This document shows, piece by piece, positions 11,301-16,933 of a stretch of DNA of 64,000 nt. Positions within the stretch are counted from its first letter, which is position 1; every line of letters starts with the position of its first letter. A program made the translations under genes and the position numbers. Source of the stretch: JABSQH01 sp965230015 (lineage in GTDB: Bacteria > Actinomycetota > Acidimicrobiia > Acidimicrobiales > Ilumatobacteraceae); NCBI GenBank assembly GCA_965230015.1, contig CBDDKF010000001.1:141205-205204 (forward strand), written 5' to 3'. The notes below the pieces were generated by a model, which was not told where the DNA came from, did no database searches, and worked only from the letters and a program-made list of their open reading frames with translations.

Positions 11301-12542
11301 GCTGTATCGAATCGAACGGAACAGATTGACAGCGTTGCCGGAACCACCACGACCTACACCTATGACGTCGACGACCGGCTCCTGACGGCAGGCACTGACG
11401 CGTTCGTCTACGACGGCCGAGGCTCCCAACTGTCGATGAGCAGCAATGGCGGCACCACCCTCTATGGGTACGACGACCGGGCGCTACTGACGACTGCGGT
11501 ACTTCCGAACGGAACGGTCGTCGGCTACGCGATCGACGCGTTAGGCACGCGCGTGGTCGCCGATGGTGTTTCCCTGCTCGTCGATCCCCTTGCACCCACG
11601 GGCGTACCGGAGGTGTTGATCGAACACGCTGGAGGCCAACTCATCGCCAGCTATACGTACGGCACCGATCTCCTCTCGGTTGAACGCGGCGGCGCCACGT
11701 TCTACGCGCACGCCGACGAGATCGGCTCCGTCCGACTCGCCACCGACAACTCGGGAACGGTTGTGGCCGCCACCGACTACACCGCGTTCGGTGAACAGTT
11801 GGGCAGTACCGGCACGATGCCGTGGCCGCACGGCTTCGTTGGTGAACGCCAGGACGCGCGCACAGGTCTTTACCACCTGCGCGCCCGCCAGTATCAGCCC
11901 CAGACCGGACTGTTCACCACGGTCGATCCCGACGTCGGCACGCTTGACGACCCTCGAACGCGCCATCCGTACCTGTACGCCGAAGCAGCACCACTCAGCT
12001 ACGCCGACCCGACGGGATTGTTCTCGGTCAGCCTCACGGACGTTTCGATCGCCAGCGCGATCGCCGCCGGAGTCAGCGCAGCGATCTTCGCCCCGGCCGG
12101 CGCCGACATCAAGGAACGAGCACAACGAGCCGTGGTTGCTGCCGGGCTCGCAGGCCTGTCAACGCTCGCAGTGTTGTCGTTGACTGGCGCGTTGATCGGA
12201 TCAATCGTGGCAGCGGTGACGGCGACCGGCCCGTTCGCGCCGATCGTCGGCTTTGTTGTGTTCATCCCTGGTCTCCTCGCCGTGGCGGCGACCTACATCA
12301 CACTGTCGATCTTCTTTGGCATCCTCAGCAGCTGCGTCCTCACGGCCGGCTTCGAGGCGAAACTGTGCGACCTACCGGTTGTGGCGTTCAGCACCGCCTT
12401 CGTGACGGTGGGCACGCTCGGCCTCGGAGCCCAACTCGGGCCGGCAGCGCAGGGGATCGCACGACGAGTGATCGACTTTGTGTTCGATGTACTCCCCGCA
12501 TTTGCGACTGACTTTCTCGGCAGCAAGTTGCCGCCTTCGTGA
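2325..12542 (+). CDS. Giant secreted RHS/YD-repeat mosaic protein, putative polymorphic toxin (RHS-2)
   Basis: The product is 3,405 residues from GTG 2325, chosen because it gives a clean signal peptide (SRSRG, hydrophobic core, cut after VSA). TTG 2256 in the same frame would add 23 residues. Order, in approximate residues: three 138-residue VPARVLETR modules (66-475); Pro-rich linker; two PASTA domains (501-631); cadherin/Ig-like domains (636-804); FG-GAP repeats with DLDGDG-type calcium loops (969-1366); third PASTA (1714-1776); MopE-like Asp/Cys motif (1784-1829); Ig-like domains (1831-2016); RHS N-terminal region; about 30 YD repeats (2221-3166); RHS core ending in YADPTG (about 3231); hydrophobic tip of about 170 residues. 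The RHS shell normally encloses the C-terminal toxin, and the N-terminal adhesive domains suggest surface display. The tip has three or four probable membrane helices and matches no toxin I know. The convergent GNAT gene begins 12 bp downstream, leaving no room for a same-strand immunity gene. Confidence 0.85.
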   Translation: MSAADGSVRVVSRSRGTVGVAIGLVAALVVGLLVAGPVSAQSDVVVDDVVPVGEPLDVVSRAVEVSSRAVGEASSVVSLVPARVLETRAGRPTADGQLEGIGRRAARQVTEVEVLGRVGVPADGVEAVVMNATAIGAVQRGFLTVFPCGDRPEASSVNYEGGGPAVANEVIAKVSDEGTVCVFNQRDLDIVLDVVGYIGAADTETRAVGEASSVVSLVPARVLETRADRPTADGLFEGIGRRSARQVTEVDVLDRVGVPGEGVEAVVMNATAIGAFQRGFLTVFPCGERPEASSVNYEAGGPAVANEVIAKVSDDGTVCVFNQRDLDIVLDVVGYVGAADTDSRAAGDPSSVVSLVPARVLETRAGRPTADGQFEGIGRRSARQVTEVEVLGRVGVPADGVEAVVMNATAIGAVQRGFLTVFPCGERPEASSVNHEAGGPAVANEVIAKVSDQGTVCVFNQRELDIVLDVVGYISSIPAPTDPPPVDPPPVDPPPPPDGDVVVPDVVGLQQGQAIERIVDETLMPGLGGSRHDDAPAGEVIEQTPVGGSRVDEGDDVAFVLSLGPELVTVPDVLGDDEATARGNIEAADLTVGDVGAGESDDYDVGDVNLQLPLAGQQVLPGTPVDVTLTTGLVNDPPEITTNPVLDHEVGGEYVYDVDATDPENDPITFILQAGPLDEQGDPLAQIDPTTGVLTWTPTTNDAGPVDVAVRAEDQNGGIDVQSFTLNVSVPNRPPTPEDDVYGVAINDVLTVDADTGVLSNDTDPDDDELTAEIVDDPANGQVAVAGDGSFVYTPFQRGSDGIRFSDIDLTRFSLEDVETSSNQSASLVAANLVDGYVEEFWVAAFGTTTAQVTLSFEEPVAPATLDLLGIRGSSADSGLGLREVDLTLLDGDGATILSLPGQVFPPNDDGDDDVDADLTVDLAAAAGGSAPEGVSTVVIDIVDTDGGRPGLGEVVLTGEGTRRNLSPDIQWSWTDPNGVFGAAMQSPTVGDLDGDGFPEVLFLSATPTFSSSSTAFLYAMDGRDGSLKWVTDQILRSTSAPVLGDLNNDGFLEVVTVGSSATPIVVFDHEGNEIGRTSSLGVLGNLALADLDGDGAAEIVSGSNNQVIALTVTFDEFGDVTISERWRTPVAKGCGAQGGTAFCVPVVADVDLDGEPEIVAGNRVVGFDGSIEHDSGLADGFVAVGNFDDDPEAEIVHVSAGNVRLLNHDLSIVWGPVPIPEGGRGGPPTVGDYDSDGQPEIGVAGSARYFVLDSDGTELWQATTVDGSSNVTGSTIFDFDDDGTTEVVYRDEQNLWIFDGPTGAVRFKTPIRSFTLIEYPVVADVDADGQAEIVVPSDANQTLPDGTTREKGLYVFEGALGDWVRARSIWNQHSYHVTNVNDDGTIPAVESANWLDGSLNNFREQSFPSDEFAGLDSFTYRVSDASGATSDATAYVEVRPPQNDPVVTCTPPATATVGFEYVGRVCASDPDGDELTVAGAARLSTTADVLPRAHPWLAGQPDGATLLGDGAPDDSPVLAATAEFFAAGDALTFTVSGNAGTDFSTVYGPDGAGDALFGAQNGLAGLRAPFAAAVGVFLSDDVPDPGSAPPPTLDFRPSALGVDFPSLSPLLGQPFFIGDGRTPDGVAQQFVVPGGATRLFVGVMDDNVWATNPGDGYEVTVVSPTDAGVVVDPASGVVTWTPSVVGSYRLVGSVADDTARSTPFAQTITVDAPIEVPDLVGSTEADARFAIEAAGLRVGGVDVAPSVDVPADEVLDQFPPGGSIAARDARVAITVSSGSSPADFDGDSDGFTPNQGDCNDADATINPGEGEIDGDAVDSNCDGEDDDLGVVAVGITGVDNDLPVGRSRSFAARALLADGRTVDITELATFASTEPSVATVAGRTATAITAGAFGVTATYSGLTATKLLTAIEPLPTDDTPPVAEITAPLPGDEISAEIDIIGTASDDNLTGWTLSAVAEDGSIYTEIAADTDSVVGDVLSTLSAAAVPPGVVTLRLDVEDGGGNISRTEVPVIVLAGAQPGAFSLLFNDLTVPVSGIPLSVDRVYDSRDRRQGDFGAGWSLGLSDLDLRVSPNQGRGWEIVSGRFGSSALQPTAEHSVTISLPNGRQEVFDLQPSPRTSSFVPLSFTRAVYVPRLGTTGSLVPTGNSNLLVLQSATDVQLVDDTTLRSYDPPGFVYTSLDGTAFTVDADGTIRRIEDPNGNVMTISDDGITHSAGKSVVFERDAFGRIVSITDPGGNVQSYSYSAAGDLIAHTDAEGSVVTFVYADGHRLVEVIDPLGRLVERREYDDQGRLAAIISAGGERTAFTYDTAGQTQVVTDSDGNETTFTYDLDGNVLSVVDPFGGTTTNTYDANGNQLTSTDPLGRTTTRTFDADGNELTATDAAGGVVTRTYNDNGEPLSEQDALGRTTTFEYDARGNRVRTIDPAGGVQEVSFDAFGNVISVVEPDGATTTNTYDQFGRQVSTTRPDGATTTTEYDDAGNPVAITGPAVGSRQEIQVDARGNPTQITDATGATTQLTLDFQGVPTEIVGDGGGAITQQVDASGNPTSVGLPDGTTRTLTYTPSGQLETETDGDGGVTTHTYDAFDRRVSTEWPDGTISSKTYDLAGQTATEIDRNGQTTIYGYDAAGRRTTATDPTGSVVTYEYDLAGNRIAEVDPVGGRTEFEYDDRNRLVRTRLPDGTTEDRTYDSVGNLIRVTGQDGETTVFTYDAGSRLVEVVDPLGGVSTATYDAAGNQTSITDANGNTTRYEYDAAGRLVTTTFPSGVSERATYDGQGLPLTTTDRNGEVTAWAFDGLGRPVSRTGPDGSAQTFAYDGTGALISATDSTGTTTYTVDAVDRVTGIAHPDGTALSYTYDSAGNRTSVTANLPGGTSHQTNYAYDPAGRMVAVTDHASNTTTYAYDPAGRQTLITRPNGTTTATTYDPLHRATLISHDSGSGVLERFAYQRNTTGDPIEVVQADGSVATYVYDAARRLTGETHLDGSVLADRTYTYDAVSNRTEQIDSVAGTTTTYTYDVDDRLLTAGTDAFVYDGRGSQLSMSSNGGTTLYGYDDRALLTTAVLPNGTVVGYAIDALGTRVVADGVSLLVDPLAPTGVPEVLIEHAGGQLIASYTYGTDLLSVERGGATFYAHADEIGSVRLATDNSGTVVAATDYTAFGEQLGSTGTMPWPHGFVGERQDARTGLYHLRARQYQPQTGLFTTVDPDVGTLDDPRTRHPYLYAEAAPLSYADPTGLFSVSLTDVSIASAIAAGVSAAIFAPAGADIKERAQRAVVAAGLAGLSTLAVLSLTGALIGSIVAAVTATGPFAPIVGFVVFIPGLLAVAATYITLSIFFGILSSCVLTAGFEAKLCDLPVVAFSTAFVTVGTLGLGAQLGPAAQGIARRVIDFVFDVLPAFATDFLGSKLPPS
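2521..3750 (+). repeat. Three tandem 414-bp repeats inside RHS-2
   Basis: The same landmark string (ggtgccggcgcgtgtgttgg) recurs with an exact 414-bp period, with units starting near 2521, 2935 and 3349, so each unit is 138 codons. The copies are nearly identical at DNA level, which points to recent duplication or ongoing homogenisation. Each encodes a module with VVSLVPARVLETR near the start, RGFLTVFPCG in the middle and DIVLDVVGY at the end. A diverged form of the module occurs three times in the RCC1-repeat protein at 45078-47552. Confidence 0.9.
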
Positions 12543-12554
12543 CGGGGGCTCCGG

Positions 12555-13064
12555 TCAGAGCATCAGCTGCATCGACACCACGTCGAGCCAGCGGCCGAAC
12601 TTGCGGCCGACCTGGCGCTCGGTGCCGACGATCTCGAATCCGCACGCCTCGTGCAGCTTGATCGACGGCACGGTCGTTGCCTCGATGCGCGCCATCACCG
12701 AGTGAAAGCCGTGTTGTCGGGCGTCGTCGACGATGTGGGTGAGCAGCGCCCTGCCGATGCCTCGGCGGGCTTGCTCGCGGTCGACGTACACCGAGTCCTC
12801 GACTGTCGGCCGGTAGGCGGCCCGTTCTTTGTACGGCGACAGCGACCCAAAACCGACCACCGCGCCATCGAGCTCGGCGACCACGGCGGCGAAGGCGCCC
12901 GACCGGTCTGCGAGCCATTGCCGCTGTGCCTCGAGCGTGCGGGGGACCAGATCGAAGGTGCTGGTGTAGCGCTCGACCTCGACGTTGTAGATCGCTCGGA
13001 TCGCTTGTGCGTCGTCGACCGTCGCCGGCCGCAGCACGGGGGCAGAGTCGGAGCCCGCAGACAT
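12555..13064 (-). CDS. GNAT-family N-acetyltransferase, phosphinothricin acetyltransferase-like
   Basis: 169 residues from ATG 13064; an upstream in-frame start at 13160 would add an Arg-rich stretch with no family similarity. The fold-defining acetyl-CoA loop is visible as QARRGIGRALL, preceded by a VYVDRE strand and followed by the HEACGFEIVGT and RKFGRWLDVV signatures of the Pat/Bar-like subgroup. Such enzymes transfer acetyl from acetyl-CoA to small amines, for example phosphinothricin or methionine sulfone. The true substrate cannot be read from sequence. It converges on RHS-2 with only 12 bp between the stop codons. The same 3' end recurs as a remnant after RHS-1, so this gene has been involved in rearrangement at this locus. 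Confidence 0.85.
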   Translation of the reverse strand: MSAGSDSAPVLRPATVDDAQAIRAIYNVEVERYTSTFDLVPRTLEAQRQWLADRSGAFAAVVAELDGAVVGFGSLSPYKERAAYRPTVEDSVYVDREQARRGIGRALLTHIVDDARQHGFHSVMARIEATTVPSIKLHEACGFEIVGTERQVGRKFGRWLDVVSMQLML

Positions 13065-13220
13065 CGGCGGCACGGTAGCGGCCCGGCGCCGGCACACCGT
13101 CGCCAGTTCACGGTTTCCGCGGCCAAACACGGCGTGGTTCTCCCACCGGCGGCGGTACACTGCCCGGCCGGCGTAGCGCTGCTGCGCTGGTCAAGGGCGC
13201 CCCGGCGTCCGACACAGAGC

Positions 13221-13293
13221 GCCCTCTTAGCTCAGTCGGCAGAGCACAGCCATGGTAAGGCTGGTGTCGTGGGTTCGATTCCCACAGAGGGCT
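13221..13293 (+). tRNA. tRNA-Thr (GGT)
   Basis: Full cloverleaf: acceptor GCCCTCT pairs with AGAGGGC; D arm GCTC/GAGC; anticodon stem CAGCC/GGCTG with loop ATGGTAA (anticodon GGT); T arm GTGGG-TTCGATT-CCCAC; discriminator T; no encoded CCA. It heads the tRNA-tuf-rpmG cluster, as is common upstream of secE/nusG. A TACACT -10-like hexamer at 13156-13161 could be part of the promoter. Confidence 0.95.
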
Positions 13294-13334
13294 CGACCAG
13301 TGGTCCGGCTCGCCGGGCCGCGAGCCAAACCCTC

Positions 13335-13408
13335 GGCGGCGTAGCTCAGTTGGTCAGAGCATCCGGCTCATAATCGGAAGGTCATCGGTTCAAGTCCGAT
13401 CGCCGCTA
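13335..13408 (+). tRNA. tRNA-Met (CAT), elongator type
   Basis: Acceptor GGCGGCG pairs with CGCCGCT (first pair G-T); D arm GCTC/GAGC; anticodon stem TCCGG/TCGGA with loop CTCATAA (anticodon CAT); T arm ATCGG-TTCAAGT-CCGAT; discriminator A followed by an encoded CCA (13409-13411). It lacks the three G-C pairs and the C1-A72 mismatch of initiator tRNA, so elongator Met is preferred. A lysidine-modified tRNA-Ile cannot be excluded without a full tRNA set. It lies 64 bp upstream of tuf. Confidence 0.93.
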
Positions 13409-13472
13409 CCAAGTACACGTCCATCTCGATCACAACCAACAGTCACGAAGACATCCCAGGAGCACAAGGGTC

Positions 13473-14657
13473 ATGAGCAAGGAAAAGTTTGAGCGTAATA
13501 AGACGCATGTGAATATTGGGACGATGGGTCATATTGACCATGGGAAGACGACGTTGACGGCGGCGATTTCGAAGACGTTGTCGGAGCGTGGGTTGGCTGA
13601 TTTTGCGGCGTTTGACACGATTGATAAGGCGCCGGAGGAGAAGGCTCGGGGTATTACGATTTCGATTGCTCATATTGAGTATGAGACGGAGAATCGGCAT
13701 TACGCGCATGTGGATATGCCGGGGCATGCTGACTACATCAAGAACATGATCACCGGCGCGGCGCAGGTGGACGGCGCGATTTTGGTGGTCGCGGCCACTG
13801 ATGGTCCGATGCCGCAGACTCGTGAGCACGTGTTGTTGGCGCGTCAGGTGGGTGTGCCGTACATCGTGGTGGCGTTGAACAAGTCCGACATGGTCGATGA
13901 CGAAGAACTGATCGAGCTGGTCGAGCTCGAAGTCCGCGAACTTCTGAACGAGTATGAGTTCCCTGGTGATGACGCCCCGGTGATCCAAGTCTCTGCACTC
14001 AAGGCCCTCGAGGGTGACAGCGAGTGGCAGGAGAAGATCATGGAGCTGATGAATGCCTGTGATGAGTACATCCCTGAGCCGGTGCGTGAGTTGGACAAGC
14101 CGTTCTTGATGCCGATTGAGGATGTGTTCACGATCACGGGTCGTGGCACCGTGGTGACCGGGAAGGTGGAGCAGGGTGTGATCCACACCGGTGACGAGAT
14201 TGAGATCGTCGGGTTGCGGGAGACGCAGAAGACGACGTGCACTGGTGTGGAGATGTTCCGGAAGTTGCTCGATGAGGGTCAGGCCGGTGACAACATTGGT
14301 GCGCTACTTCGTGGCACTGATAAGGAGGATGTGGAGCGTGGTCAGGTGTTGTGTGCGCCTGGCAGCATTACTCCGCATACGAAGTTTGAGGGTCAGGTGT
14401 ATGTGTTGAACAAGGATGAGGGTGGCCGTCATAAGCCGTTTTTCAACAATTACCGGCCGCAGTTCTTTTTCCGGACGACGGATGTGACGGGGACGATTGA
14501 GTTGCCGTCGGGTACGGAGATGGTGATGCCGGGTGACAATGTGGAGATGACGGTCGAGTTGGGCAAGCCGATCGCTATGGACGAAGGCTTGCGGTTCGCG
14601 ATTCGTGAGGGTGGCCGCACTGTTGGTGCCGGTCGGGTCACCAAGATCCTCGCCTGA
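13473..14657 (+). CDS. tuf: Elongation factor Tu, copy 1
   Basis: 394 residues, the family's usual length. EF-Tu carries aminoacyl-tRNA to the ribosomal A site as a GTP complex. Visible GTPase motifs: GHIDHGKTT (residues 19-27), the ARGITI effector region, DMPGH (81-85), NKSD and SALKALEG; domains II and III follow with the usual RGTVVTGK and YRPQFFFRTTD blocks. The switch II motif is DMPGH, with Met82 instead of the very common Cys. The gene appears identical, base for base, to copy 2 at 33894-35078 from ATG to stop, while the flanks differ completely. Its 5' third and domains II-III use many T-ending codons, unlike every neighbouring gene, with GC3-rich patches between about 13735 and 14040 and at the 3' end. 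Confidence 0.98.
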   Translation: MSKEKFERNKTHVNIGTMGHIDHGKTTLTAAISKTLSERGLADFAAFDTIDKAPEEKARGITISIAHIEYETENRHYAHVDMPGHADYIKNMITGAAQVDGAILVVAATDGPMPQTREHVLLARQVGVPYIVVALNKSDMVDDEELIELVELEVRELLNEYEFPGDDAPVIQVSALKALEGDSEWQEKIMELMNACDEYIPEPVRELDKPFLMPIEDVFTITGRGTVVTGKVEQGVIHTGDEIEIVGLRETQKTTCTGVEMFRKLLDEGQAGDNIGALLRGTDKEDVERGQVLCAPGSITPHTKFEGQVYVLNKDEGGRHKPFFNNYRPQFFFRTTDVTGTIELPSGTEMVMPGDNVEMTVELGKPIAMDEGLRFAIREGGRTVGAGRVTKILA

Positions 14658-14712
14658 GCCGACTGCCCACTGACGGCGACAACGACTCCAGAACGGAAGG
14701 GACGGCCTCGAC

Positions 14713-14877
14713 ATGGCCAAGAGCGACAAGCGGGTCAAGGTGACCCTCGAGTGCACACAGTGCAAGCGGCGCAACTACATCACGATGAAGTCGAAGATCA
14801 ACGATCGTGAGCGCCTGGAGATGAAGAAGTACTGCGCGCACGAGCGCACGCACACGCTGCACAAAGAGACGCGCTGA
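14713..14877 (+). CDS. rpmG: 50S ribosomal protein L33
   Basis: 54 residues from ATG 14713, family length, preceded by a GGAAGGGA-type ribosome binding region. The first zinc half-site is present (CTQC, Cys14 and Cys17). The second half-site, normally Cys-x-x-Cys followed by HTxH, reads C-A-H-E-R-T-H-T-L-H. The position of the fourth Cys is therefore Glu44, and His43 or His47 would have to serve instead, or zinc binding is weakened. It lies between tuf and tRNA-Trp, the standard actinobacterial position, and ends with the conserved HKETR. Confidence 0.96.
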   Translation: MAKSDKRVKVTLECTQCKRRNYITMKSKINDRERLEMKKYCAHERTHTLHKETR

Positions 14878-14957
14878 CGCTCGGACCGGCCAGGGCCCGG
14901 GGCGGGGTGCTCCGGTTGCGCTGGTACCCTCGCACAGGCGCCTCGGGCGCTAACCCG

Positions 14958-15030
14958 AGGGCAGTAGCTCAGCTGGTAGAGCATCGGTCTCCAAAACCGA
15001 CGGTCGGGGGTTCGAGTCCCTCCTGCCCTG
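14958..15030 (+). tRNA. tRNA-Trp (CCA)
   Basis: Acceptor AGGGCAG/CTGCCCT, D arm GCTC/GAGC, anticodon stem TCGGT/ACCGA with loop CTCCAAA (anticodon CCA), T arm GGGGG-TTCGAGT-CCCTC, discriminator G, no encoded CCA. It sits between rpmG and secE as in most actinobacteria. A short hairpin (CCTCGGG at 14941-14947 with CCCGAGG at 14954-14960) overlaps its 5' end and could affect processing or transcript ending. Confidence 0.96.
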
Positions 15031-15077
15031 CGTCTCACGAAGAAATAGATCACTAGCGACAGATCGCAGAGAACCAC

Positions 15078-15377
15078 GTGTCACTCGATGACCTCAACCG
15101 CGAGCAGAAGCGTCAGCTTCGCAAGATGGGCGCCCTCGACGACGAGGGGCGCACCACCCGCGCGCCGCGGCAGCAGAAGAAGCAGAGCGACCGGGTCGGC
15201 CCGGTCGAGTACCTGCGCGAGGTACGCGATGAGATGCGCAAGGTTGCCTGGCCCAAGCGGCCCGAGGTACGGCGCTACTCGATCATCGTGATCATCACCG
15301 TGGTGATCTACACGGCGATGGTCGGCGGTTTCGACTACCTGTTCGGCCAGTGGTCGCAGTGGTTCTACTCGTCGTGA
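15078..15377 (+). CDS. secE: Preprotein translocase subunit SecE
   Basis: 99 residues from GTG 15078. The protein has a charged cytosolic N-terminus, the SecE signature VEYLREVRDEMRKVAWPKRPE, and a single C-terminal membrane helix (about residues 68-88). SecE clamps SecY in the SecYEG channel. The single-helix form with an N-terminal extension is the usual one outside Gammaproteobacteria. It directly precedes nusG (15 bp), the near-universal secE-nusG pair. Confidence 0.96.
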   Translation: MSLDDLNREQKRQLRKMGALDDEGRTTRAPRQQKKQSDRVGPVEYLREVRDEMRKVAWPKRPEVRRYSIIVIITVVIYTAMVGGFDYLFGQWSQWFYSS

Positions 15378-15392
15378 CCGGAGCGAATCGAC

Positions 15393-16346
15393 ATGACTGA
15401 CGACACCACCACCACCGACGACATCACCAGCGACGACGCGGTGGCCACCGACGCAGCCGAGGGCGAGAGCGCCGCGGCGCTGGCCGACCTCCTGCCTGTG
15501 GGCGACGCCAACGTGGCCGATGTCGCCGTCGACGACGTGACGACCGACGAGGTCGCCGTCGCTGCCGACGACACCACCATCGAAGACGGCGTCGTCACCA
15601 GCGATGCCGCCGTTGACGATGTCGCCGATACGGCGATCACCGACGACGTCGACACCGCCGATGCGGTCGACGCATCGATCGTCGACGACGAAAGCGCGGA
15701 AGCCGCCGAGGCCATCGACGACGAGTCGGCCGACGTGGTCGACGGCGAGGCCACCGAACAGGCGCCGGCCCCCGACCCGATGGACGACCCGCTCCTGCGC
15801 CCCGGCCAGTGGTACGTCGTGCACACCCAGTCGGGCTACGAAAAGAAGGTCACCGCCAACCTGCAGGCCCGCATCTCGTCGATGAACATGGAAGACAAGA
15901 TCTTCGAAGTGGTCATCCCCACCGAAGAGGTCGACGAGTACAAGAACGGCAAGAAGCAGACCGTGCAGCGCAAGGTCTTCCCCGGCTATCTGCTCGTCCG
16001 CTGCAAGATGGACGACGAGTCGTGGTACTGCGTGCGCAACACGCCCGGCATCACGGGCTTCGTCGGCCAAAGCCGCCAGGGACAGAAGCCCACGCCGCTG
16101 TCGCGTCGTGAGGTGAAGACATTCCTCGCCCCGAAGACCGACGGCGCCGAGGCGGCACCACGCCGCAAGGCCAAGCTCGAGTACGAAGAGGGCGAGAGCG
16201 TGCGCGTGAAGGAAGGCCCGTTCGCCGACTTCACGGGCGAGATCGCCGAGATCAACGCCGACCACATGAAGCTGAAGGTCCTCGTCAACATCTTCGGCCG
16301 GGAAACCCTGGTCGAGATGGACTTCAGCCAGGTCGCCAAGCTCTGA
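15393..16346 (+). CDS. nusG: Transcription termination/antitermination factor NusG with long acidic N-terminal extension
   Basis: 317 residues, against about 180 for a minimal NusG. The NGN domain begins near Gln139 (QWYVVHTQSGYEKKV) and the C-terminal KOW domain contains EGESVRVKEGPFADFTGEI. NGN binds RNA polymerase, while KOW contacts Rho or ribosomal S10. Residues 1-137 are a low-complexity Asp/Thr/Ala/Val stretch rich in TDD, AVD and ADD triplets, strongly acidic and probably disordered. N-terminal extensions are known in actinobacterial NusG, but this one is long. ATG 15393 is the only start that connects well to secE 15 bp upstream. An internal start near the NGN domain cannot be excluded. 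Confidence 0.96.
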   Translation: MTDDTTTTDDITSDDAVATDAAEGESAAALADLLPVGDANVADVAVDDVTTDEVAVAADDTTIEDGVVTSDAAVDDVADTAITDDVDTADAVDASIVDDESAEAAEAIDDESADVVDGEATEQAPAPDPMDDPLLRPGQWYVVHTQSGYEKKVTANLQARISSMNMEDKIFEVVIPTEEVDEYKNGKKQTVQRKVFPGYLLVRCKMDDESWYCVRNTPGITGFVGQSRQGQKPTPLSRREVKTFLAPKTDGAEAAPRRKAKLEYEEGESVRVKEGPFADFTGEIAEINADHMKLKVLVNIFGRETLVEMDFSQVAKL

Positions 16347-16409
16347 GCTCCGCGCTCGCGACCGTCACGAACCACCCCCAGACGAAGTAGATCGAGAAAG
16401 AACCCACCC

Positions 16410-16835
16410 ATGGCGCAGAAGAACGTCGTCGCAGTTGTCAAGATTCAGATCGAAGCCGGCAAGGCCAGCCCTGCCCCGCCCGTCGGTACCGCGCTCGGCC
16501 CGCACGGCATCGCCATCATGGACTTCGTCAAGGCGTACAACGCGCAGACCGAGTCGCAAGCCGGCACCGTCGTCCCCACCGAGATCACGATCTACGAGGA
16601 TCGCTCGTTCGACTTCATCCTGAAGACCCCGCCCACCGCAGTGCTGATCCGTCAGAAGGCGGGCCTCGACAAGGCGGCCGACAACCCCGGCGCCGAAACG
16701 GCCGGCTCGATCACCGAGGCCGATCTCGAAGAGATCGCCCAGATCAAGATGCCCGACCTCAACGCCTACGACCTCGAAGCCGCCAAGCTGCAAGTTCGCG
16801 GCACCGCCCGCTCGATGGGCATCGAGGTCGCGTAA
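16410..16835 (+). CDS. rplK: 50S ribosomal protein L11
   Basis: 141 residues, family length, with an AGAAAG-type binding site upstream. L11 binds the GTPase-associated centre of 23S rRNA. The N-terminal Pro-rich helix, usually PPVGPALG, here reads PPVGTALGPHG: Thr27 replaces the second conserved Pro of the loop that, with rRNA, forms the thiostrepton site. The C-terminal RNA-binding domain (GTARSMGIEV) is standard. It is first in rplK-rplA-rplJ-rplL. Confidence 0.97.
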   Translation: MAQKNVVAVVKIQIEAGKASPAPPVGTALGPHGIAIMDFVKAYNAQTESQAGTVVPTEITIYEDRSFDFILKTPPTAVLIRQKAGLDKAADNPGAETAGSITEADLEEIAQIKMPDLNAYDLEAAKLQVRGTARSMGIEVA

Positions 16836-16933
16836 CAGTCGTCTCTGAGACGATCGTTACATCCGAATCACCAACCACCGCCTGGACCGGGAACACCTCG
16901 CCCGGCCGGCTCAACCACACGAGGGAGACCACC

